In this document: positions 55,408 through 64,000 of the stretch, piece after piece
How positions within the stretch are numbered: the first letter of the stretch is position 1
Layout of the letters: every line of letters starts with the position of its first letter
Assembly (NCBI RefSeq): GCF_025024155.1
Contig: NW_026251710.1
Span: 62,001 to 126,000, forward strand
Length of the DNA: 64,000 nucleotides
Reading direction: 5' to 3'
From: Gamsiella multidivaricata
Taxonomy: Eukaryota > Mortierellomycota > Mortierellomycetes > Mortierellales > Mortierellaceae
The notes under the pieces: generated by a model
Databases searched by the model: none
What the model saw: only the letters and a program-made list of their open reading frames with translations
Told to the model about the DNA's origin: nothing
Made by a program: the position numbers and the translations under genes

Positions 55408-55906
55408 TGTCCATGAGTACGTCAACGGAATGTGGTTGAAAGTGAAAGGACAGGAGGGTAGGAAGCTTAAGGTATTTGGTGTAACATCGTTTAGATGATT
55501 GTCAACCACTGTTGTCGCTGTGAATCGAAAAGCTTCTTTGGTGAAGGAGGCACAAGATCGAAGTGTTCCGTTATACGTTCAAACAGCAATGAAGGAGTCT
55601 CTTGTCCTTGGCCATAGTAAAAAGGAGCCCATATGGTGGGACGTTTTGACTAGGGAAGCACTTCTGTATGTTTTCTTACGAATTTAAATCTTCCCATGTA
55701 GTTGCTGATTGCAGGCACGCGCATTCACGACGCATCAGTTGAAGTCGATCTCATCCTGCGTGAGACTGACGCCCTTGATCACTAGTATGGCGACAGTCAA
55801 CATAGGATAGGCAGAAGCCGCAACGATGTACCCGCGACCAAAGTAAAGCCTTTTTAGACGCCAAAGGTCGGTTCGAACAAAAACAAAATTGTCATCGCAA
55901 CGATCT
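55408..55906. other. Intergenic
   Basis: About 500 bases of DNA without a gene I can support; a short plus-strand frame at 55499-55687 has no recognisable content. Confidence 0.4.
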
Positions 55907-56474
55907 TCATGGGAGAGACAAAGAACATATAATATGTATCAAGCGCTCCAGGCTAGCGCGTTGTCTACATGGTTGACCTGTTATCTGAATGTCCTGTATT
56001 AACGATGGTAATCTTCCGGCCCATGTTGCATACAACTTGAAGGCTGGAGGAGTAGAGGCGATACCGATCGAAGAAGAAGCCACCTCAATGCCATTATGCC
56101 CGAGCTGGTCAAGTGTAAGCACAAACTGAGGGGCCACTTCTTGTTCCCGATAACTCGTATTCATGAACACTTCGTGTTGAGAGACCAAATGTAGGAGTTT
56201 AAGAAAGCTGTCGTGACCCATCCCCAGGAAGGCTCGGCACTACCTCTCACTGAAACCTTTGAATCGCGTAAATATATCTCACCCTCGTAACACGCACGTA
56301 AGGTATAATCGCAAGGCTGGAAAAGCTCGAGCTTGGCACCAACTCGTCCATAAAATCCGGCTCCTCATCCTCAAGGTCGTCGTCCGAATCCGAATTAGAT
56401 GGAGCTTCGCGAGACCCATCCAGACTTTGATGTTCGAAGGACTGCTGCAAGAAGTAATATATCTCTCCCGACAT
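55907..56474 (-). pseudogene. PIF/Harbinger transposase N-terminal remnant
   Basis: A frame with acidic start (SDSDDDLEDEEPDFMDEL) followed, after a break near 56240, by HDSFLKLLHLVSQHEVFMNT and QFVLTLDQLGHNGIEVASSS. This is the N-terminal pattern of Harbinger (DDE_Tnp_4) proteins: a 'V/I...H.VF.N.S' segment, then 'L.V.L.RLGHNG...S....IA'. The catalytic DDE part is absent. Confidence 0.55.
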
Positions 56475-57182
56475 CGATCATGCACGACCCAAGTGTCCGA
56501 AAATCCCTAGCAAGATCCTCTGGAGCTTAAGGAGTCGTATAAGGTTTTTTGGTCATACAAATTTTTTCGATTACCTCCGATAGGACGAGACTAAGGAAGA
56601 AACTATGCCAAAACGTGTTCATGGCTATTTTTTCCCTTGGTATCATCCCCTCGGCAGGGGTGCGTTATGATGCAATGAACGGATGGCTGGCAATGGTCAT
56701 CATTGCTGTTGTTGTTGTAGTTGTTGTTGTTGTTGCTGTTGTCGTTGATGCTGCTGCTGTGGTGGTGATGATGGTGGTGGTTGTCGTTGTTGTTGCTGAG
56801 TACTGCAGTCGTCTATCGTCAGCATACATCCTGGAGGTGTGCATGGGAGCGTCTCATATTGCCAATTTATTTTATTCGCCTGTGCAACCAAAGAAAGAAA
56901 GCGGTATGGTGCCCTTGCGTAGAGGGTTCAGCCTACCGAGGCTAGTGAAGGATACGAAAGACAGGGAAGGAAAAGATCTTCCTCGCCTCTCTTCTTCGCC
57001 TAATCTCATTGCCCTCCCTCCTTCATCCCCATCCCCATCCTAATCCTCATCCCCATCCTCATCCCCATCCCCTTCCCCTTTCTCTTCTTTCTTTCTTTCT
57101 CAAAACGACTGTCCTCCGCACCTTTCACACACGCTCTTATTTTTGTGTTGTTGAGTGTTCCAGCTGCCGAGCATATCGAAAA
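56475..57182. other. Intergenic, leader of the next gene
   Basis: It includes a (GTT/GCT)n microsatellite (about 56703-56807) and (CATCCC)n runs (about 57024-57072), followed by CTTT repeats up to the ATG at 57183. Probably promoter and a pyrimidine-rich 5' leader. Confidence 0.5.
56703..56807 (+). repeat. GTT/GCT trinucleotide microsatellite
   Basis: A run of imperfect GTT, GCT and GGT triplets over about 100 bases. Frames through it give Val- or Gln-rich strings only. Confidence 0.88.
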
Positions 57183-58958
57183 ATGTCATATCCAACGGCC
57201 CGTGCTCGGGAGGGCAAGAGCCCTTGGTCCTCTGTAAACGCTGATGCTGATGCTGTGGCCCAGATACCAGGCGCACCGGACCCACCTGTAATACCAACCA
57301 TTACAAAGCCAAGCTCAAAGCCTAAACCCACCACAGCAAAACCAACAGCGACCGTGCTACCACCGAAAACCATCACCACAAAAACAGGCGTCATCATTCC
57401 AACCACCACGAGTACCAAAGAGCTGCCGACCAACACCACGATTACGACCTCGACCTCAACCCCAGACGCAAATGCCAGCAATGACGGCTCTATCGGGACC
57501 AATGACGGCATCACTGGGATCATTATCGGGTCTGTTCTCGGGGTGGTGGTTGTCGCTGCTGTCGTCGTAGGGTTGTTGCTGAGGAGGAAAGGGTCAAAGC
57601 GGAGAGGCCATGGACTGCACGAGGCAAAGTTACATAAGCAGCAGCGCATGATCGGAGAGGACATCAGCGTATTCATGGCCCCATCCAGACATCGTCGAAC
57701 AGGATCCTCGTCGCTCAACGGAGCCTTGGCTGCAAGAGGTAACAAGCCTTTGGGCAGAACTCGTGTTGAAGTCGAGGATACGGACGGACATGGAGAGTAC
57801 CAACAGCAGCAGAGCTTGCATGAACAGCTACAGGACCAGGAGCACCAGCAGCAACCGGGTTGGTGGAACAAAAAATCACCTCTGGAATACTACCGCCAAG
57901 TACCGCCCCTGAAGGAACTTAACAAAACAGCACCCGACAATGACGAGACTCAGCAGGGACGTGTGGAAGTTAGTCAACGAGACATTGCTTCCACAGGGGT
58001 ACCGGGACAGTTTCCAGGGCATGGTGCGGTCGAGGGCATGGCTGCAAAGAGCCTTACAAACGCTTCTGGTGAAAGACAGCAGCAGCCCTTTGCGCGAGAG
58101 TCGATTCCACTCTCCAGCACATCAAACAATGAAGGTACCAGTCGCTCGTCCAACCAAAACAGTGCGCGCAACATGAACCATGATTCTCGACAGCAGATCT
58201 CTTCAGGGAACAACCGCCATCTCCCTTCCTCGCCATACGACCCCGCTATCCGACCGCTTCCTCAGCAGCAACGACAGGAGTACCAGCGTAACAATGACAA
58301 CCCATCAACCACTGGCACTTTACTATCTCCCCTCAGCCCTCTCAGCCCTCTCAGCCCTCTCAGCCCCATGGGACCCGTCTTCACAGAACCATCACCGCCA
58401 TCAAACTCTGTCACAGGAGCATACCATCCTCCACCGCCAGTCGACATCGCGACCAACCCATACTACCGCCTCCCACCGCGCCCCGTCATCATCCCAGTCA
58501 CACCCCCTCCAAGGCACTCTCGACAGCTTTCACAGCCATCTGCTGGGTTCTACGACTTTTTGGAGCAGGAGATTGAAAACTCCTCAGCACCCATGACCAA
58601 GACCACTGACAGCAATAACAACAGCACCGGCAGTGGTCGTCAACAACCTCCTCCAAGATCGGTCGAGAGAAAGTCAGCCTCGACCACAGCCCCGCCTCCG
58701 ATCCCTCGCGCTACTCGGCCGATCTCGATCAGTGCCGAGAACATGACAGCTTTGGATGCATCTCCTGGCCCTGTACCCGCCTTACCACCATCTTTGACTC
58801 CGTTTCAGCTGAACCAGCAACAGCTACCAAGGAACTGGAGAGCGTCGCCGTGGTCTCCAGTGTCGCCTTCAGGATCGAATAACGATGAGCCACGGATGGG
58901 CGGACGGATGCCACGCGTCAAGAGTCAACGAAAGATGGATCATACTACACATACATAA
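57183..58958 (+). CDS. Single-pass membrane protein with Thr/Pro-rich outer part and long Gln/Pro/Ser-rich tail
   Basis: About 591 residues in one exon from ATG 57183. Residues ~30-105 are Thr/Pro/Lys-rich with N-glycosylation-type sites (NTT). One strong membrane segment (IIIGSVLGVVVVAAVVVGLLL) lies at about 118-140, then RRKGSKRRG as a stop-transfer anchor. The remaining 440 residues are low complexity, with four LSP repeats (58332-58367) and many PP motifs. This layout resembles fungal wall-sensor or mucin-like signalling proteins (WSC/Mid2 type), but no named domain is visible. No signal peptide is seen at the chosen start, so an upstream exon carrying one is possible. Convergent with the chitin synthase gene 213 bases away. 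Confidence 0.6.
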   Translation: MSYPTARAREGKSPWSSVNADADAVAQIPGAPDPPVIPTITKPSSKPKPTTAKPTATVLPPKTITTKTGVIIPTTTSTKELPTNTTITTSTSTPDANASNDGSIGTNDGITGIIIGSVLGVVVVAAVVVGLLLRRKGSKRRGHGLHEAKLHKQQRMIGEDISVFMAPSRHRRTGSSSLNGALAARGNKPLGRTRVEVEDTDGHGEYQQQQSLHEQLQDQEHQQQPGWWNKKSPLEYYRQVPPLKELNKTAPDNDETQQGRVEVSQRDIASTGVPGQFPGHGAVEGMAAKSLTNASGERQQQPFARESIPLSSTSNNEGTSRSSNQNSARNMNHDSRQQISSGNNRHLPSSPYDPAIRPLPQQQRQEYQRNNDNPSTTGTLLSPLSPLSPLSPLSPMGPVFTEPSPPSNSVTGAYHPPPPVDIATNPYYRLPPRPVIIPVTPPPRHSRQLSQPSAGFYDFLEQEIENSSAPMTKTTDSNNNSTGSGRQQPPPRSVERKSASTTAPPPIPRATRPISISAENMTALDASPGPVPALPPSLTPFQLNQQQLPRNWRASPWSPVSPSGSNNDEPRMGGRMPRVKSQRKMDHTTHT

Positions 58959-59171
58959 ATAAAAGCCCATGTACTATAGACATATACACAGAGATCTGCA
59001 AGTTAGCTAAATGTAATAAAATACGAAGGTATTTGAAGTAGTATGCCTGCATTTGTATATTTTTCTACTGTTGGAATCGTGCAAAATGATAATGTTGTTT
59101 TTTGGACGTAAAGACAATATATATCCTATCGCTTGCGGGAAGGGAATGAGGAAAGAAGAGTGAAGGGCTAT

Positions 59172-62100
59172 CTACATCTGTCGAGGTGAAGTGGGTGATC
59201 CTGGCCCATCGCTGCGATTCCTCCGCATGCCGCCAGGGCTAACAGGAGGGGGCATCATTGGTCCTCCGCCAGGCGAGGGAGGTCCACCGGGGAAGGGCTG
59301 TCCACCTGGCGAGAGTGGGCCTCCAGGGCCGGGCTGTTGCCATGCCCCTGGACTTCCAGGACTACCGAGCGAAGTTGGTGCGAACCGTGGTGAGGGTCCA
59401 CCCATACCCATCAGCGGTCGAGCCTGGTTCCCGGCCAGCGGAGTACTCATGACTTGGCGACCATTGTAATCATGATGGAATTGCTGTGGACCCAAATCGC
59501 TCAGCATGTCCGACTCGTTATCGTCCGTGTAAACACTTGGAGCACCAGTGCTGCGTGCATAAGGGGATCCTTGACCGCGCTGACGCTCTGCACGTTCGAT
59601 ACGTTTGACCTGACGGACACGCGCTTTTTCGTAATCGTCCCAGCGCTTGAGCGGTACGCTAGAGGCATCAAAGATGCCGTCGGCGTTTCCGTGGGCCTCA
59701 CCCTTGGCCTCGCCTTCGACCTTACGGGTCTCTCCCCAGGAGAAGTCGTCAAAGTGCCAGTATGCGTACAGAGGAAGGATAAAGTTCCAGACTGGGAGAG
59801 CCATCAGGTAAACAAACATCCAGGCAATATAGATCAGCTTGCGGGTCGTGAGCAGAATCAGGATCGCGGGCAGGACCAGGACAAAGATAAGGAGAACCAG
59901 AGGCATGGCCTGGGATACTGTCTCGATCTGCATGTTTGCAAGACTGACGCACAGGACAATCATCAGGATCATGGCCACGGGCAGGACGACCGTTCCAATC
60001 AACTCCATAAAAATGACAAACTGCATCGAGAAGCAGAAAGTTCCGCACAGGTTTCGGACGAGGACTAGTTCTAGGAGGTTGTGAACTGTCGAGTTGATCC
60101 AGCGACGTCTTTGAGAGAGCAACACATTGAATTCATCAGGGACCACAGTCTTACAGATAGCCTGGGGCATGAACATCATCTTGCGGTTGGGGAAATTACG
60201 GAGCATGAGCGTCGTCAAGAAACGATCCTCTCCCAGGAGTAGCAGATTCTTTTGGTGAAGGGTCTCAACAATGTTTTGCGAGTATTCTTGAACGATTTCG
60301 GGTTTGGTGATAATCGGGACCCAGTCGTCTCCCTTGCGGGCCTTAAGTCGGTACATGCAGAAACATCCAGGCAGACAGGTCACACCTCCAAAGACGGACT
60401 CGAACCCCTTTCCGAGATGGTGAGAGATGTAGTACTCAAAGACCTGAATCGCAGTAACCCATGACTGACGCTTGTTGGCGATCTTGGTCTCGCCGCAAAG
60501 TCCCATAATCAGAGGGTCGTTATTCATGCAGTTCATCAGCAGACGCAGTGAGCTTGGGTAGACCTTCGTATCCGCATCCACCATCAACACAATCTCAAAC
60601 TTGTCCGGGGTAACCTGCATCAAATGCTGGATCTTTCGGAAGAGTTCATAGTCCAGGGGCGTCATGCGATCGTTGTATGTCACGCGCGAGAAAAAGTTCA
60701 TCAGAATCAGCTGCGAGTCGCGCTTGCCACGGTTTCCGGCCTTGGGCTTGTCCATCTCCTCCTCGTTTCCGCATTTGACGATCAGCGCTGTCGGCACACG
60801 CCTGTTCTTCCATCGGAAATATCCTGCATAGACCTTGGCGCGGTTGTGCTGTTTTGATCCAGCGGCGACGGCAATGTACGACTGGGGTGTTGGATCCGAA
60901 TCAAAGGCGGGGTCAAGCTCAATAAGACTGGAGCAAATGTCAGGGGTCGAGCGGTCGTTGCCGGATCCTGTAATGATACCGTCGCAGATAATAAAGAGCA
61001 GCTTCTTATTGTCGGGGTATTCTGTTGCAGCCAAGGATTCGATCGTAGTACGGAGCGAGGATTCTCCCTCGGAATAGCAGGTCACCAGCAAGATAGTGTG
61101 AAGCTCCAAGACATTGCCACCGGCAATACTGGCAGTGGTGGGGGTACGGGAGAGTGCCTTTCCTGGAATAGGCGAAGCAGCAATGGTTGTGCCGGAAAGA
61201 CTTGAACCTGAGGACGCAGCCGAGGCCATGGTGTGGACCTTGGGCTTGACTGGAGGTTTGGCAAGCTTGGCAGAGAGGAACCAATCGAAAATGACGGCCA
61301 TGGCGAATCGACTCACCACAATGCCGAGGACAACGGTCAGGGATACATACATAAACAGATCTGCGGCAAAGCATCCAGGTGTGGCCTTATCGATGAACCC
61401 AGCGCGAAACTTGTCAACGAGACAGTTCACGGTATTCTTGAGCGAGTCACGCCTGAAGAAGAGTTTGGTGACATCACGGCCTCCCTCGGGCATGGGCAAG
61501 AACCTCACAGTGCGGAAGATAGCGTCGATCTCGTCTCCGGGGATCGGGTTCTTGTAGGTCCTGTAATATGCGTCCAGGTTCAGTACATTGCCGTCGATGA
61601 CTATGAAGTTGCTCAGCTCATCCTGAGCCATCTGATTCCAGTCGTATCCTACTCTCAGGTTGTCCTTTGGGAAGATTCTTCTGGCGTCGAGCCAGGCTTT
61701 CGAAGCAGTAACGTTATTGACGCAACCGCCGGCATGGGGGTTGCAGTTGTCGAACCGAGCCGCGGCACTATTGAGACCGACGCAGTTAACTGAATCCTTG
61801 CCGCGAATCCAGAGGTTGCTGATATCGCCCGCTGGCTTGAAGGCAGTGGTGTTGAATCCCGCTGGCCATTGGGCATTACCCTGGAGACTGTAAATCATGC
61901 CTTCGATACCGTAGAGACCGTTAACTAGAAGAGAAGGCGATAGACGATCAAATTAGTTAAAAGTCCGCGTTCTATGGAGTAAAGCACATTACCTCTTCCG
62001 CATCCACACAGACACCAATGATGCGACAAAATCTGCCAACCTCTAGCTCATCTCATTATAGATGTACCATGGGTCTTCATCCCCTCAAATTCCAACCACT

Positions 62101-62502
62101 GTCTGTTTGCTTACATTGAGCATCGCCGTATCTGGCAAAGGTCTGGGCATTTTGTCTCTGTGAGGTTGGGCACAGCAGGAATGTAAAGCCGATGGTCAAG
62201 AAGGCAACCATGCCTCCGATGAACATGATAATGACGCACAGCGCCACCTTCTCTCGCCAGGCCTGCTGCACAGCCTTGCCATGGACGCCGCACATGTTCA
62301 GGAAGGGCGGAAGTGCCCAGCAGGTTGTGAGACGTGAGAAGATAACCCAGAACGAGGCAGGTTCGTCGTCCTTGCGCTTCTTGAACATGGTTTCGGGCGT
62401 TTGGAATCGCTCGGGGCGTGAGAGGGTCTTGCCGCGACTCAGGGTGGCTCCGCGACGGACATCGCCGGGCCGCATCCCTACACCGCTCGGTCTGCCAGAC
62501 AT
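59172..62502 (-). CDS. Chitin synthase, class IV-like (2 exons)
   Basis: Minus-strand exons 62115-62502 and 59172-61924 (intron 61925-62114) give about 1046 residues. It makes chitin from UDP-GlcNAc at the plasma membrane. N-terminus: a cytosolic part, then two hydrophobic segments (around 50-67 and 83-110), and a large outer/luminal domain with several Cys and N-glycosylation sites. The glycosyltransferase core has TCYSEGESSLRTT, VDADTKVYPSS near 575, LPGCFCMYR, GEDRFLT near 692 and QRRRWINSTVHNL near 733. Several C-terminal membrane spans follow. The last 120 residues are Pro/Gly-rich (PGSPG, SPGG repeats). Length, the cytochrome-b5-like region and the QRRRW context favour a Chs3/class IV type. 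All catalytic motifs are present. Confidence 0.9.
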
Positions 62503-62985
62503 GTTGCTACTGCTGTTGCCGTTGTGTTGTTGCTGCTGAAAGAGCGGGCGTTGAGTGCCTGTTGTGGTTGATTAGGCTGTTTCAAATTCAAATTCGATTA
62601 ATATATTTCAGGCACAGACAAAAGGGGCAGGCGCGAGATTGAGTGTGAGATTACGTGAGGGAGTGAGAGAAGGGTATCTTGTGAATGGTCTCTCTGAAGA
62701 ATTAAAGACTGGAGGGCAGCAGGAAAGAGAAGTGGGGTGCCAACAGATGCCGAAGAGAAGAAGAGGGAGTGGGGGACGACGAGGAAGAGGTACAAGGAAA
62801 CGGATATATGTGATGGAGCGTAGTCTACGTGAAATACAAAGATGAAATAAAAAAAACGCTTATGGGAGGAGCGCTGGAGGAGGAGATGGGGATGATGAAG
62901 ATGAAGATGGGATGAGAATGAGAATGAGGAGGGACGGGGGATGAGGATGATGAAGAGAAGGGGAGAGAAAGGAAAGGGGAGGACA

Positions 62986-63016
<31 letters not shown>

Positions 63017-64000
63017 GATTTCGAGTAAGCAAGGGCAGTGTGCAGCTCGGATTGAATTGTGTTCGTTATTCAGGACCATTCAAAAAAATTTAGCGGCGAC
63101 TTTTTTTTTTTCCGTGCTATAACCACTGGTTGGAAGCCATAGACTGACATTGCTTACCAGACCACCCCACGCCCTCTTTGTCTTCCTGCAATGCTCCAGC
63201 TTATCCATTGCTATTGCCGCTGCCATTGCAACTGTTATCCTACTCTTACCGTCTGCCCACAAAATGAAGCGTATGCTTGATGTCGCTCGCATCCGAGTGC
63301 TACCACCGTCAACGCATCCCTTCAAGAGAGTAGCGCAGCCCACTCGCTTCTTTCTTTTCCTACACTGCCTTCAAAAGGCGAAGTCAGGTAAGTCGGATGA
63401 ATGCAGAGATACAAGTCTTAAATGGATAATACATTCCTGTTCCTTGCAAACTAGACTAGACTAACAAGCCGGCTTTTCGAGTTAGAGAGGGCGTGTTTTT
63501 TTGGTTTTTTTTTTTGGTTGGAAATCGCAGTGGAAAATAATAGCACATTCTATTTTTAATAGATGGAGCAGCATCGCTAGGCAAACTCTCTTCCTCTTCT
63601 CCCGTCTGAGCCCTATCAATTCCATCAATCATCCTAGTCTAAGGATTGATACAGCGGACGAAAAAAAGATATCTCGGTGGATGAGAATGGCCATATCAAG
63701 CCATGGTCCTTGAACTAGACGTGTTCTTCGTGTTACAATATTACAATTGGAGCAGTGCCTTCTTCCTTGTGTACGCCCTAGTTTGCATGCTAGTCCACGC
63801 TCCCCTATAGCAAATAGGTCCAGCAGAAGCATTCCTTGAATGATGCATCAAAACGCGACCCACGGGCTCTTGCTCATTCCTTTCATTCCAAAACGAGCTC
63901 TGTCCCGCTCCAAAAAATTATATTTTTAAACCGTTCCAGCTGCAAATCAATTCAATTATGCATCCGTGCATCGCCCTCCGAACATGTACACTGGAATGAC
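62503..64000. other. Intergenic upstream of chitin synthase
   Basis: Purine-rich on the plus strand (about 62750-63010), so pyrimidine-rich in the sense of the chitin synthase leader. Only short frames are seen from 63100 on. No gene supported to the window end. Confidence 0.5.
62985..63013 (+). repeat. (GAT)n microsatellite
   Basis: About ten GAT units in a row, within a longer GA/GAT-rich region. Confidence 0.9.

Noticed and set aside
57009..57182. N-terminal extension of the single-pass protein through the (CATCCC)n run
   Set aside because: It has no ATG, and the His/Pro-rich string is a translation of the repeat.
62985..63079. His-rich minus-strand ORF
   Set aside because: It is only a translation of the (GAT)n repeat.
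1..64000. CRISPR arrays, rRNA and tRNA genes
   Set aside because: No regularly spaced repeats, rRNA-like conserved blocks or convincing cloverleaf with A and B boxes were seen on either strand; a tRNAscan-type search would be decisive.

Overview
The window is nuclear DNA of a filamentous, early-diverging fungus, most likely Mucoromycota and probably Mortierellomycotina. Support comes from dense GT-AG introns of 60-110 bp, a class-IV-like chitin synthase, an EFR3/RFC2/coronin gene set, and a NACHT-pentapeptide-WD40 protein whose N-terminal region I recognise as typical of Mortierella-type paralogue families. Taxonomy is inference; there is no rRNA or organelle marker here.

Left arm (1-27 kb) is ordinary gene space plus one gene-poor gap. 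It holds a secreted bacterial-type sphingomyelinase C gene (+), a two-propeller coronin-7 homologue (-, 11 exons), EFR3 (-, 4 exons), about 7 kb with no convincing gene (10.1-17.3 kb), a MYND-finger/Sel1-like protein (+), a DUF1761 membrane protein (-) divergent from replication factor C subunit Rfc2 (+, 6 exons), and a multi-pass membrane protein with a MORN-like motif fused to a DUF900-type alpha/beta hydrolase (+, 5 exons).

The middle (27.5-38.7 kb) is a nested transposon block. A Helitron/PIF1 helicase fragment abuts an LTR of a minus-strand Ty3/gypsy chromovirus. That element is broken by a ~272 bp insertion in its RT, which itself carries a 2.19 kb Tigger/pogo transposon with TA duplication. 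Its gag is broken by a solo LTR and, beside that, by a 5'-truncated LINE with an 18-bp target duplication and a poly(A) tail.

The right-middle has a very large NACHT-pentapeptide-WD40 (NLR-like) gene (39.2-45.9 kb) and a CAP/SCP secreted-protein gene with an apparent frameshift. A second, different minus-strand gypsy chromovirus (48.2-53.7 kb) follows, then a second PIF1 fragment, a second copy of the first LTR family, and a PIF/Harbinger remnant.

The right arm (57-64 kb) has a single-pass membrane protein with a Ser/Thr/Pro-rich outer segment (+), convergent with a chitin synthase gene (-), then low-complexity intergenic DNA.

Housekeeping genes lie in the flanks. The NLR-like gene sits between two transposon clusters, a setting often seen for fast-evolving fungal NLR families. 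Exon boundaries were worked out by hand from GT/AG sites, frame and family continuity; they are predictions.
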